6,532 nt of DNA, from NCBI GenBank assembly GCA_017453085.1, contig JAFTKV010000188.1, positions 1 through 6,532 of the forward strand. The letters are read 5' to 3'. The translations under genes were made by a program, and so were the position numbers. Below the pieces are notes generated by a model. That model ran no database searches, was not told where the DNA came from, and was given only the letters and a program-made list of their open reading frames with translations. Position 1 is the stretch's first letter; every line of letters starts with the position of its first letter. This document shows positions 1-4,637 of this stretch, piece by piece. Source of the DNA: Clostridia bacterium (GTDB taxonomy: Bacteria; Bacillota; Clostridia; Oscillospirales; CAG-272).

Positions 1-462
1 CTGCCCGACGAGCCCGAGACCCCTGACGTTCACGATACTCCCGAAAAGACCGTGCTGGAATGGTACGACAATAACGAAGGACTGGGCAAGCAGTACTATG
101 ACATTACCGTCAATGCAGACGGCTCCGTTCACGTTGCCTATACCAAGCAGACCGCCGCTGAGGCTGAATCCAGCTGGGGCTATTCCTGGGCAAACATGGC
201 AGCGGATATTTCCGAGGCCTATACCGACCAGACCAAGCTCGTTCTGAAGGTACAGGGTACTGCAGGCAAGACGATTCTGGTCAAGCCCTTCGACAGTCAA
301 ACCTTCGAACAGACCGTAACCTTTGACGGCAGCGAGCAGACTGTTACGATCACGCTGAACAATGTACCTGCCGATGCCGCAAGATCCATCATCATCTTCG
401 GTGAGGGCGGCGCAGTGGATACCTCCGGCGAGTTCACTATCCTGGACGCTTACTTCGAATAA
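1..462 (+). CDS. C-terminal part of a probable secreted protein with a carbohydrate-binding-like beta-sandwich domain (5' truncated)
   Basis: The reading frame is open from base 1 and ends with TAA at 460-462, leaving 153 residues of a longer protein. A GTG at 52 lacks a ribosome binding site, so the true start lies upstream of the window. The visible part opens with an acidic, Pro-rich linker (LPDEPETPDVHDTPEK), followed by about 130 residues rich in Thr/Val/Ile strands alternating with Gly/Asp turns (ITVNADGSVHVAY, LVLKVQGTAGKTILVKP, QTVTITL, SGEFTILDAYF). Conserved-looking aromatics occur in the WGYSW stretch. This pattern resembles the non-catalytic jelly-roll domains that end extracellular glycoside hydrolases and other surface proteins of gut Firmicutes. 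Sugar binding is inferred from that resemblance, and no catalytic domain is visible. It has no cysteines, which suits an exported protein. A strong hairpin terminator follows directly. Confident as coding, unsure of function. Confidence 0.75.
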   Translation: MPDEPETPDVHDTPEKTVLEWYDNNEGLGKQYYDITVNADGSVHVAYTKQTAAEAESSWGYSWANMAADISEAYTDQTKLVLKVQGTAGKTILVKPFDSQTFEQTVTFDGSEQTVTITLNNVPADAARSIIIFGEGGAVDTSGEFTILDAYFE

Positions 463-465
463 GCA

Positions 466-495
466 AACGAACCCTCTTGCAAAAGAGGGTTCGTT
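466..495. terminator. Intrinsic terminator between convergent genes, probably bidirectional
   Basis: A perfect 13-bp stem (AACGAACCCTCTT at 466-478, AAGAGGGTTCGTT at 483-495) encloses a GCAA tetraloop (479-482), a stable GNRA type. The plus-strand tail CTCTTCGTTT is T-rich. On the minus strand the hairpin is followed by TTGCTTATTC. It starts 3 bases after the stop codon at 462 and lies 8 bases beyond the stop codon of the convergent hydrolase gene (504), so it can serve both genes. The plus-strand tail is interrupted by C and G, so efficiency is uncertain. Confidence 0.85.
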
Positions 496-503
496 CTCTT
501 CGT

Positions 504-1133
504 TTATTCCTCAATCAGCGGAGCGATCGCATTCACGTACCATTGGGCGATAGTCTCGGCACCGTATGCGGTGGGATGCACGCCATCCTCGGAGAACTTC
601 TGCCACTCCTCGGTGGTGTAGGCTGCCGCCAGCAGACCGTCGGTGGGCAGGAAGGCGTCGGCATACTCTCTGGCCAGCTTGCGGGTGATCTGGATCTTAG
701 GGTCCAGATCCACGCGGAAATACGCCTTATCCTCCGCAGGCAGCAAAAACTGCTCCAAAAGCAGGATCTTGGCATGGGTGCGGGTCTTCAGCGCCTCCAG
801 CACGGTACGATAGCAATGCTCGAAATAGCTGTGCTTCATCCAGTTGTCGTTCGGGTTCGAATGGTGCCAGGTGTCGTTCACACCGATGAGGATAGAGCAG
901 ATGTCGGGCTGAATCTCCACGAAATCGCTCTCCAGACGGGCAACCAGATCGGGGGTGCGGTTGCCGGAGATGCCCAGATTCACGAATTCGAAATCAATAT
1001 CGGGATAGCGCTCGGCAAGGAGCTTGGCGGCGTAGTAGGGATAGCCGTGTCCCGGATTGTGGATGTCGGAGCGGTCTCTGCCGCAGTCGGTGATGCTGTC
1101 TCCCTGAAACAGGAGCTTGAGTTTTCTTTTCAT
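504..1133 (-). CDS. SGNH/GDSL-family hydrolase (lysophospholipase L1-like esterase)
   Basis: This 209-residue protein carries the SGNH hydrolase blocks in order. Block I is GDSITD, with nucleophile Ser13. Block II is LGISGN, with oxyanion Gly57. Block III is GVND, with oxyanion Asn86. Block V is DGVHP, with Asp183 and His186 completing the triad. Its length suits a single-domain family member. Members remove acyl or acetyl groups from lipids or carbohydrates, and the substrate here cannot be read from sequence. There is no signal peptide (MKRKLKLLFQGDS runs straight into the first beta strand), so it is probably cytoplasmic. I chose ATG at 1133 because AAAGGA sits 8 bases upstream, whereas the in-frame GTG at 1160 lies inside a palindrome and has no ribosome binding site. 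It is monocistronic as far as visible, with its own promoter at 1177-1205. A de-acetylase role beside the putative carbohydrate-binding protein is possible, but the two genes are convergent. Confidence 0.93.
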   Translation of the reverse strand: MKRKLKLLFQGDSITDCGRDRSDIHNPGHGYPYYAAKLLAERYPDIDFEFVNLGISGNRTPDLVARLESDFVEIQPDICSILIGVNDTWHHSNPNDNWMKHSYFEHCYRTVLEALKTRTHAKILLLEQFLLPAEDKAYFRVDLDPKIQITRKLAREYADAFLPTDGLLAAAYTTEEWQKFSEDGVHPTAYGAETIAQWYVNAIAPLIEE

Positions 1134-1152
1134 ACGATCATTCCTTTCGAAG

Positions 1153-1163
1153 CGGGTCACCCG
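1153..1163. promoter_or_regulatory. Palindrome in the 5' UTR of the hydrolase gene, possible operator
   Basis: CGGGTCACCCG is a perfect inverted repeat (5-bp arms around one central base). It lies between the predicted transcription start (near 1170) and the ribosome binding site (about 1141-1147) of the minus-strand hydrolase gene. A DNA palindrome just downstream of a promoter is a common repressor-site position, but no regulator gene is present here and arms this short could be chance. Confidence 0.3.
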
Positions 1164-1176
1164 TTTTCTTCTTTAC

Positions 1177-1205
1177 AGTGTAGCACAAACCCTCCAAAAT
1201 TGCAA
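1177..1205 (-). promoter_or_regulatory. SigA-type promoter of the hydrolase gene, with extended -10
   Basis: Read on the minus strand: -35 TTGCAA (1205-1200), a 17-base spacer, then -10 TACACT (1182-1177). A TG one base upstream of the -10 makes the extended TGCTACACT form. Each hexamer matches consensus at 4 of 6 positions, and spacing is ideal. The predicted start near 1170 gives a leader of about 37 bases. The -35 box lies 50 bases from the -35 box of the divergent rpsF promoter. Confidence 0.65.
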
Positions 1206-1255
1206 TACCCCTGCTAAAAAAGGACGGAAATTTGCAAAAAATCGAAGAAAAGGGG

Positions 1256-1284
1256 TTGACAAACCCATTTTCATCCTGTATAAT
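1256..1284 (+). promoter_or_regulatory. Consensus SigA promoter of the rpsF-ssb-rpsR operon
   Basis: TTGACA (1256-1261) and TATAAT (1279-1284) are both perfect hexamers, separated by exactly 17 bases. Upstream A-tracts (1235-1251, including GCAAAAAATCGAAGAAAA) could act as an UP-like element. Transcription should start near 1291. A fully consensus promoter fits the high, growth-linked expression expected of ribosomal protein genes. Confidence 0.93.
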
Positions 1285-1290
1285 AGAAAA

Positions 1291-1378
1291 GTCGAGGTCG
1301 GACTACGTCCGGCTTCTCCTTGCCGCAGATAAATTTTTCATGTTTGCGGTCTTATGTCCATAGGGAGGTGTAACGAAA
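1291..1378 (+). promoter_or_regulatory. Structured rpsF leader, candidate autoregulatory 5' UTR
   Basis: The 88-nt leader holds two hairpins. The first (1294-1316) has 10 pairs and a TAC triloop with the apex GGAC-TAC-GTCC. The second (1322-1350) is CCGCA/TGCGG extended by G-U and A-U pairs to about 10 bp, with loop AATTTTTCA. TCTCCTT (1315-1321) can pair over 7 positions, including two G-U, with the Shine-Dalgarno AGGGAGG (1362-1368). That pairing would bridge the second hairpin and compete slightly with the base of the first. Leaders of rpsF operons in many bacteria bind the S6:S18 complex and repress translation. Whether this leader matches that motif is inference, because I could not align it to the known consensus with confidence. 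Confidence 0.5.
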
Positions 1379-1675
1379 ATGGAAAACACTAACAAGTCTT
1401 ATGAAACCTTATTCGTCGTCAATGCGACCCTGAGCGAAGAGGCTATCAAGTCGGTTGTCGAGAAGTTTACCGCTCTCATCGCCGCAAACGGTGAAGTGAC
1501 TTCCGTTAACGAGTGGGGCAAGCGTCGTCTTGCATACCCCATCGACGACATGAACGAGGGCTACTACGTACTGGTAGACTTCGAGGCTCCTACCAGCTTC
1601 ATCGCTGAGCTGGAGCGTATCTTCGGCATTACCGAAGGTATCATGCGTTCCATCGTTAAGAGAAAGCACGTATAA
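1379..1675 (+). CDS. rpsF: 30S ribosomal protein S6
   Basis: S6 is a 98-residue protein of the 30S platform that binds 16S rRNA together with S18. The sequence shows the family's ferredoxin-like beta-alpha-beta-beta-alpha-beta order. Strand 1 is YETLFVVNATL (residues 8-18), followed by a helix at about 19-36. The conserved strand-loop WGKRRLAYPIDDMNEGYYVLVDFEA is at about 46-70, and the helix and final strand AELERIFGITEGIMRSIVKRK are at about 76-96. The length is usual for the family. The ATG has a very strong AGGGAGGTG site (1362-1370) 8 bases upstream. It is the first gene of the rpsF-ssb-rpsR operon, preceded by a consensus promoter and a structured leader that may allow feedback control by S6:S18. 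The stop codon is 12 bases before the ssb start. Identity is secure. Confidence 0.98.
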   Translation: MENTNKSYETLFVVNATLSEEAIKSVVEKFTALIAANGEVTSVNEWGKRRLAYPIDDMNEGYYVLVDFEAPTSFIAELERIFGITEGIMRSIVKRKHV

Positions 1676-1687
1676 GCGAGGCTGACG

Positions 1688-2182
1688 ATGGCTAACTTCA
1701 ACTTCAACAAGGTCATTCTGGGCGGCCGCTTGACCGGTGATCCCGAGCTGAAAACCACGCAGAGTGGCATCTCGGTCACTTCCTTCAGCGTAGCCGTCAA
1801 TCGGAGATACTCCGGTGCAGCCGACCAGCAGCCCCAGGCAGACTTCATCAACGTAGTCGCATGGAGACAGCAGGCTGAGTTCGTATCCCGGTATTTCCGC
1901 AAGGGCAGCTCTATCTGCGTGGTAGGCTCCCTGCAGAACCGCTCCTGGACCGATCAGAACGGCCAGAAGCGCTACACTACCGAGGTTGTTGCAGACGAAA
2001 TCAACTTTGTTGATGCAAAGGGCGAGAGTCCCGCAGCCCGTCAGGGTGGTGCTGCTCCTTACGGCGCGGCTCCTGCGGCTCCTTACACGCCTGCAAGCTA
2101 CGGCGGCTCCAGCTATGCGGGAGCATCCGACAACGCACCCCGGTTTGAAGAAATGTCCAATGAGGACGACTTACCCTTTTAA
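1688..2182 (+). CDS. ssb: Single-stranded DNA-binding protein
   Basis: SSB coats single-stranded DNA during replication, recombination and repair and recruits partner enzymes through its C-terminal tip. The 164-residue protein begins with the OB fold (about residues 1-108). It includes the typical NKVILGGRLTGDPELK start, SFSVAVNRRY, DFINVVAWRQQAEFVSRYFRKG, and WTDQNGQKRYTTEVVADEINFVD. A flexible Gly/Ala/Pro/Tyr/Ser-rich linker follows (about 115-148). The acidic tip EEMSNEDDLPF ends in the family DDLPF motif, which binds partners. The full tip makes this the replicative type rather than a truncated paralogue. The site GAGG (1678-1681) is 6 bases before ATG and weaker than those of the flanking ribosomal genes. 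Location between rpsF and rpsR is the classical arrangement. Confidence 0.98.
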   Translation: MANFNFNKVILGGRLTGDPELKTTQSGISVTSFSVAVNRRYSGAADQQPQADFINVVAWRQQAEFVSRYFRKGSSICVVGSLQNRSWTDQNGQKRYTTEVVADEINFVDAKGESPAARQGGAAPYGAAPAAPYTPASYGGSSYAGASDNAPRFEEMSNEDDLPF

Positions 2183-2200
2183 CTAATCAGGAGGTTTCAA

Positions 2201-2503
2201 ATGGAAAACGAGAAAGAAGTTCAGCAGGCACCCGCAGCTGAGAAGACTGCCGCTCCTGCAGAAAAGAAGCCCTTCCGTGCCAACAACCAGAACCGCAAGA
2301 GAAAGAAAGTTTGCCAGTTCTGCGTTGAAAAGGTTGACTATATCGACTACAAAGAGGCTGGTAAGCTCCGCAAGCTCACTTCCGAGCGCGCAAAGATCCT
2401 GCCCCGTCGTGTCACCGGCACCTGCGCAAAGCATCAGCGTCAGCTGGCTCTTGCCATCAAGGAAGCACGTCACATGGCTCTGCTCTCCTACGTCAACGAC
2501 TAA
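2201..2503 (+). CDS. rpsR: 30S ribosomal protein S18, zinc-binding type
   Basis: S18 is the partner of S6 on the 30S platform. The conserved core spans about residues 36-100: KVCQFC, VDYIDYKEAGKLRKLTSERAKILPRRVTG, TCAKHQRQLALAIKEARHMALL. Cys38, Cys41, Cys75 and His78 form a CxxC...CxxH set expected to bind zinc, so this is the C+ form. Some bacteria carry a metal-free paralogue used under zinc limitation, but none is seen here. The N-terminal extension of about 35 residues, rich in Ala, Pro, Glu and Lys, makes the protein 100 residues, longer than the roughly 75-residue E. coli form, and is probably disordered. The start is well set by AGGAGGT (2189-2195), 5 bases before ATG. It lies 18 bases after ssb and is the last gene of the operon, followed by the hairpin at 2527-2559. 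Confidence 0.98.
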   Translation: MENEKEVQQAPAAEKTAAPAEKKPFRANNQNRKRKKVCQFCVEKVDYIDYKEAGKLRKLTSERAKILPRRVTGTCAKHQRQLALAIKEARHMALLSYVND

Positions 2504-2526
2504 TTTTACGGTCTGAGACGCTTTTC

Positions 2527-2559
2527 ATCCCCCATCGAAGCGTCGCTTCGGTGGGGGAT
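2527..2559 (+). terminator. Probable terminator hairpin after rpsR
   Basis: A 15-bp stem (2527-2541 with 2545-2559, one T-G wobble) closes a GTC triloop. It has five consecutive C-G pairs near the base and GAAGC/GCTTC at the apex. It lies 23 bases past the rpsR stop codon. The downstream T content is poor (TGCAGTTTATT), so it may terminate only partly or mainly protect the mRNA 3' end. Confidence 0.65.
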
Positions 2560-2625
2560 TGCAGTTTATTAATACATAGCAAGTTACTTTGGGGAAAATG
2601 CTTGGAATCTTGGGAATCTAAGGTA

Positions 2626-2746
2626 GCAATTCCTCCTTCGTCGGAATTGCAATTATCTGAGAGAGGGGAAGAGACCATCTCAAACGCCGAATGTTTTATG
2701 TAGTTCGCCGTTGACGAACTACCAGAGTTGCGCACAGCGCAACTCT
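2626..2746. repeat. Cluster of three triloop palindromes with an enclosing inverted repeat
   Basis: Three odd-length palindromes lie here. At 2626-2650 (11+3+11) the outer arms GCAATTCC/GGAATTGC are perfect, with two mismatches next to a TTC loop. At 2700-2722 (10+3+10) the arms GTAGTTCG/CGAACTAC are perfect, with one C-A mismatch next to a GTT loop. At 2724-2746 AGAGTTGCGC/GCGCAACTCT is perfect, with loop ACA. TCTGAGAG (2656-2663) and CTCTCAGA (2754-2761) could enclose the last two in a branched fold. This could be a dispersed repeat element, an RNA structure or both; nothing in the window identifies which. Confidence 0.55.
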
Positions 2747-2813
2747 AATCCTCCTCTCAGACTCTCTCCCTATCTTCCTTGGCTGTGGCTCTGCAGAAAC
2801 ACATTCAAAAATT

Positions 2814-2834
2814 GCTTTTGGCTCTGCCAAAAGC
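2814..2834 (+). terminator. Hairpin with pyrimidine-rich tail upstream of the exporter genes, possible terminator
   Basis: GCTTTTGGC and GCCAAAAGC form a perfect 9-bp stem around a TCT triloop. The plus-strand tail TACCTTCTTTATTCTTT is pyrimidine-rich. On the minus strand the hairpin is followed by AATTTTTG, a better T-tract. It may stop read-through in either direction. Its position 61 bases before the exporter start means that, if active on the plus strand, the exporter needs a promoter downstream of it or regulated read-through. Confidence 0.4.
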
Positions 2835-2838
2835 TACC

Positions 2839-2873
2839 TTCTTTATTCTTTATTCTTTCTTCTTTATTCTTTC
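2839..2873 (+). repeat. Five tandem copies of the 7-mer TTCTTT(A/C)
   Basis: The order is TTCTTTA, TTCTTTA, TTCTTTC, TTCTTTA, TTCTTTC with no gaps, differing only at the last base. The array is an almost pure pyrimidine tract on the plus strand and ends 8 bases before the AAAGGAG ribosome binding site of the first exporter gene. It would lie in the mRNA leader if transcription starts upstream. Confidence 0.9.
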
Positions 2874-2894
2874 ATTTCACGAAAGGAGCCGCCC

Positions 2895-4637
2895 TTGAAA
2901 AAACTCCTCTACTATCTCTCCCCCCACTACGGACGAATGTCGATTGGGCTTACCATTAAAACCGTCGGCACCGTGGTAGAGCTGTTCATCCCGTGGATCC
3001 TCGGCTACATGGTCGACGCGGTGCTCCCCACAGGCAACCGCACCGCCATCTATCTTTGGGGCGGCGCAATGCTTCTGTTGGCCGCCGTTGCCGTCTCCTT
3101 CAATATCATCGCCAACCGTATGGCATCTGCCGTGGCAAGAGAGGCCACTCGCAAGATCCGCCACGACCTCTTTGCCAAGATCTCCTATCTGGATGCCGCC
3201 GACGTGGATCGGCTCACCATCTCTTCTCTGGAATCTCGGCTCACCGGCGATACCTATAACGTGAACCATATGATCGGCATGATCCAGCGACTGGGCGTCC
3301 GTGCGCCCATCCTGCTGCTGGGCGGCATCACCGTCACCTTCCTCCAGGACGTGCGCCTGACGCTGGTGATGGTAGCGACCCTGCCCTTCATCGCTCTGTC
3401 GGTCTTCATCATATCCAAAAAGGGCATCCCCCTCTTCACCGAGCAGCAACGCGCCGTGGACAATATCACCCGCGTGGTTCGGGAAAACGCTTCGGGCGTG
3501 CGGATCATCAAAGCGCTGGGCAAGTCCGACTACGAAAAGGAACGATTTGACGGGGTCAATCGGGATGCCATCCGTCGGGAAAAGAAGGCGGGGCTCACCA
3601 TGTCCGCCACCAATCCGCTGATCACCCTCTTTCTCAACGCAGGCCTTGCCGCCGTCATCGTGGTGGGTGCCCATCTGGCGGACGGCGGACAGAGCGACGT
3701 GGGCAAGATCATGGCCTTCCTCTCCTACTTTACTATGATCTCCAACGCCCTGCTGGCAGTCTCCCGTATGTTCACCATGCTCTCCAAGGGTATGGCAGGC
3801 ATGGGACGGATCTCCCAGGTGCTGGATATGGATCCCACCCTCTATGTCCCCGAAACAGACGAGGGCGCGCACCCCCCTCCCTTCCGTCCCGATGACCGTG
3901 CTGTTCCCGTGGTGGAGTTTCGGAACGTCACCTTCTCCTTCGGGGAGCGGGTGGTGCTGAAAAACATCAGCTTCGCTCTCTACGAGGGGCAGACGCTGGG
4001 TATGATCGGTGCAACCGGCAGCGGAAAGTCTACGATCATCGCCCTGCTGCTCCGCATTTACGCTCCCGACAGCGGCGAGATCCTGCTCTCGGGTACGCCG
4101 ATCGAAAAAATCCCCACGCCCCGTCTGCGAGAGAAGATCGGCGTGGTCTTCCAGAACGACTTCCTCTTTGCCGATACCATTCGGGAAAACGCCTCCTTCG
4201 GGCGGGATATTTCCGAAGAAGGACTGCAAACCGCTTACGCCAACGCACAGGCAGAATACGTCGCAAGCTATCCCGAGTTGGACGAGCATCTGTTGGAGAT
4301 CAAGGGTGCCAACCTCAGCGGCGGACAAAAGCAGCGTCTGCTCATCGCCCGCGCATTGGCAGGCGAGCCCGATCTGCTGATTCTCGACGACTCCTCCTCC
4401 GCGCTGGACTACAAGACCGACGCCCGTCTGCGGGCGACCCTGCGGAGAGAGTACGGCTCCACCACCACCGTGCTGGTGGCACAGCGGATCTCCTCCATCG
4501 CTCACGCCGACCTGATCCTGATGCTGGAGGGCGGCGAGATCATCGGCAGAGGCGATCACGATCATCTTATGCACACCTGCGTTCCCTATCAGGAGATCGC
4601 AGACACGCAGATGGGAGGGATGACCCTTGCAGAGTAA
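2895..4637 (+). CDS. Heterodimeric ABC exporter, subunit with degenerate ATPase site
   Basis: This 580-residue half-transporter has six membrane helices in residues 1 to about 310 (for example VELFIPWILGYMVDAVL, GGAMLLLAAVAV, FLNAGLAAVIVVGAHL) followed by an ATP-binding domain. Walker A GATGSGKST is at 372-380, the Q-loop Gln is 420 and the signature LSGGQ is at 474-478. Walker B reads LLILDDSS, with Asp499 where the catalytic Glu is expected. The switch reads AQR, with Gln530 replacing His. Those two substitutions mark the degenerate-site subunit of TM287/288, BmrCD and LmrCD-type exporters, while its intact LSGGQ serves the partner's site. The start is TTG at 2895, 6 bases after AAAGGAG (2882-2888), and keeps the first helix whole. 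It overlaps the next gene by 11 bases, so the two are translated together. The substrate is unknown; drugs, lipids or peptides are all possible. The gene in the window is full length and intact. Confidence 0.95.
   Translation: MKKLLYYLSPHYGRMSIGLTIKTVGTVVELFIPWILGYMVDAVLPTGNRTAIYLWGGAMLLLAAVAVSFNIIANRMASAVAREATRKIRHDLFAKISYLDAADVDRLTISSLESRLTGDTYNVNHMIGMIQRLGVRAPILLLGGITVTFLQDVRLTLVMVATLPFIALSVFIISKKGIPLFTEQQRAVDNITRVVRENASGVRIIKALGKSDYEKERFDGVNRDAIRREKKAGLTMSATNPLITLFLNAGLAAVIVVGAHLADGGQSDVGKIMAFLSYFTMISNALLAVSRMFTMLSKGMAGMGRISQVLDMDPTLYVPETDEGAHPPPFRPDDRAVPVVEFRNVTFSFGERVVLKNISFALYEGQTLGMIGATGSGKSTIIALLLRIYAPDSGEILLSGTPIEKIPTPRLREKIGVVFQNDFLFADTIRENASFGRDISEEGLQTAYANAQAEYVASYPELDEHLLEIKGANLSGGQKQRLLIARALAGEPDLLILDDSSSALDYKTDARLRATLRREYGSTTTVLVAQRISSIAHADLILMLEGGEIIGRGDHDHLMHTCVPYQEIADTQMGGMTLAE

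Larger units (their letters stand above)
2504..2894. other. 391-base gene-free region rich in hairpins between rpsR and the exporter operon
   Basis: I see no credible gene here. Short open frames on both strands lack ribosome binding sites and read straight through palindromes. The region holds the probable rpsR terminator (2527-2559), three further palindromes (2626-2650, 2700-2722, 2724-2746), and an 8-bp long-range inverted repeat (TCTGAGAG 2656-2663, CTCTCAGA 2754-2761) enclosing two of them. It also holds a 9-base direct repeat TGGCTCTGC (2786-2794, 2819-2827), a hairpin at 2814-2834, and a tandem 7-mer array (2839-2873). The base composition is more AT-rich than the genes on either side. 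No convincing promoter for the exporter operon is visible; the nearest, TTGCTT-N17-TACCTT (2812-2840), has a poor -10. Confidence 0.7.

Noticed and set aside
477..1217. A 246-codon plus-strand frame opposite the SGNH hydrolase
   Set aside because: It starts inside the terminator hairpin, has no ribosome binding site, and lies antisense to a gene with an intact catalytic triad.
2493..2735. An 80-codon minus-strand frame in the intergenic region
   Set aside because: It reads through the rpsR end and several palindromes, has no ribosome binding site and low-complexity Ser-rich content; most likely noncoding.
2812..2840. Candidate promoter TTGCTT-N17-TACCTT for the exporter operon
   Set aside because: Spacing is right, but the -10 matches consensus at only three positions and the elements coincide with a perfect hairpin. 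It is too weak to annotate.
2839..2873. CRISPR-like repeat array
   Set aside because: The units are 7 bases and contiguous, with no spacers and no cas genes nearby.
2711..2959. An 82-codon plus-strand frame running into the first exporter gene
   Set aside because: It covers two hairpins and the pyrimidine repeat and overlaps the exporter start in another frame. No ribosome binding site supports it.
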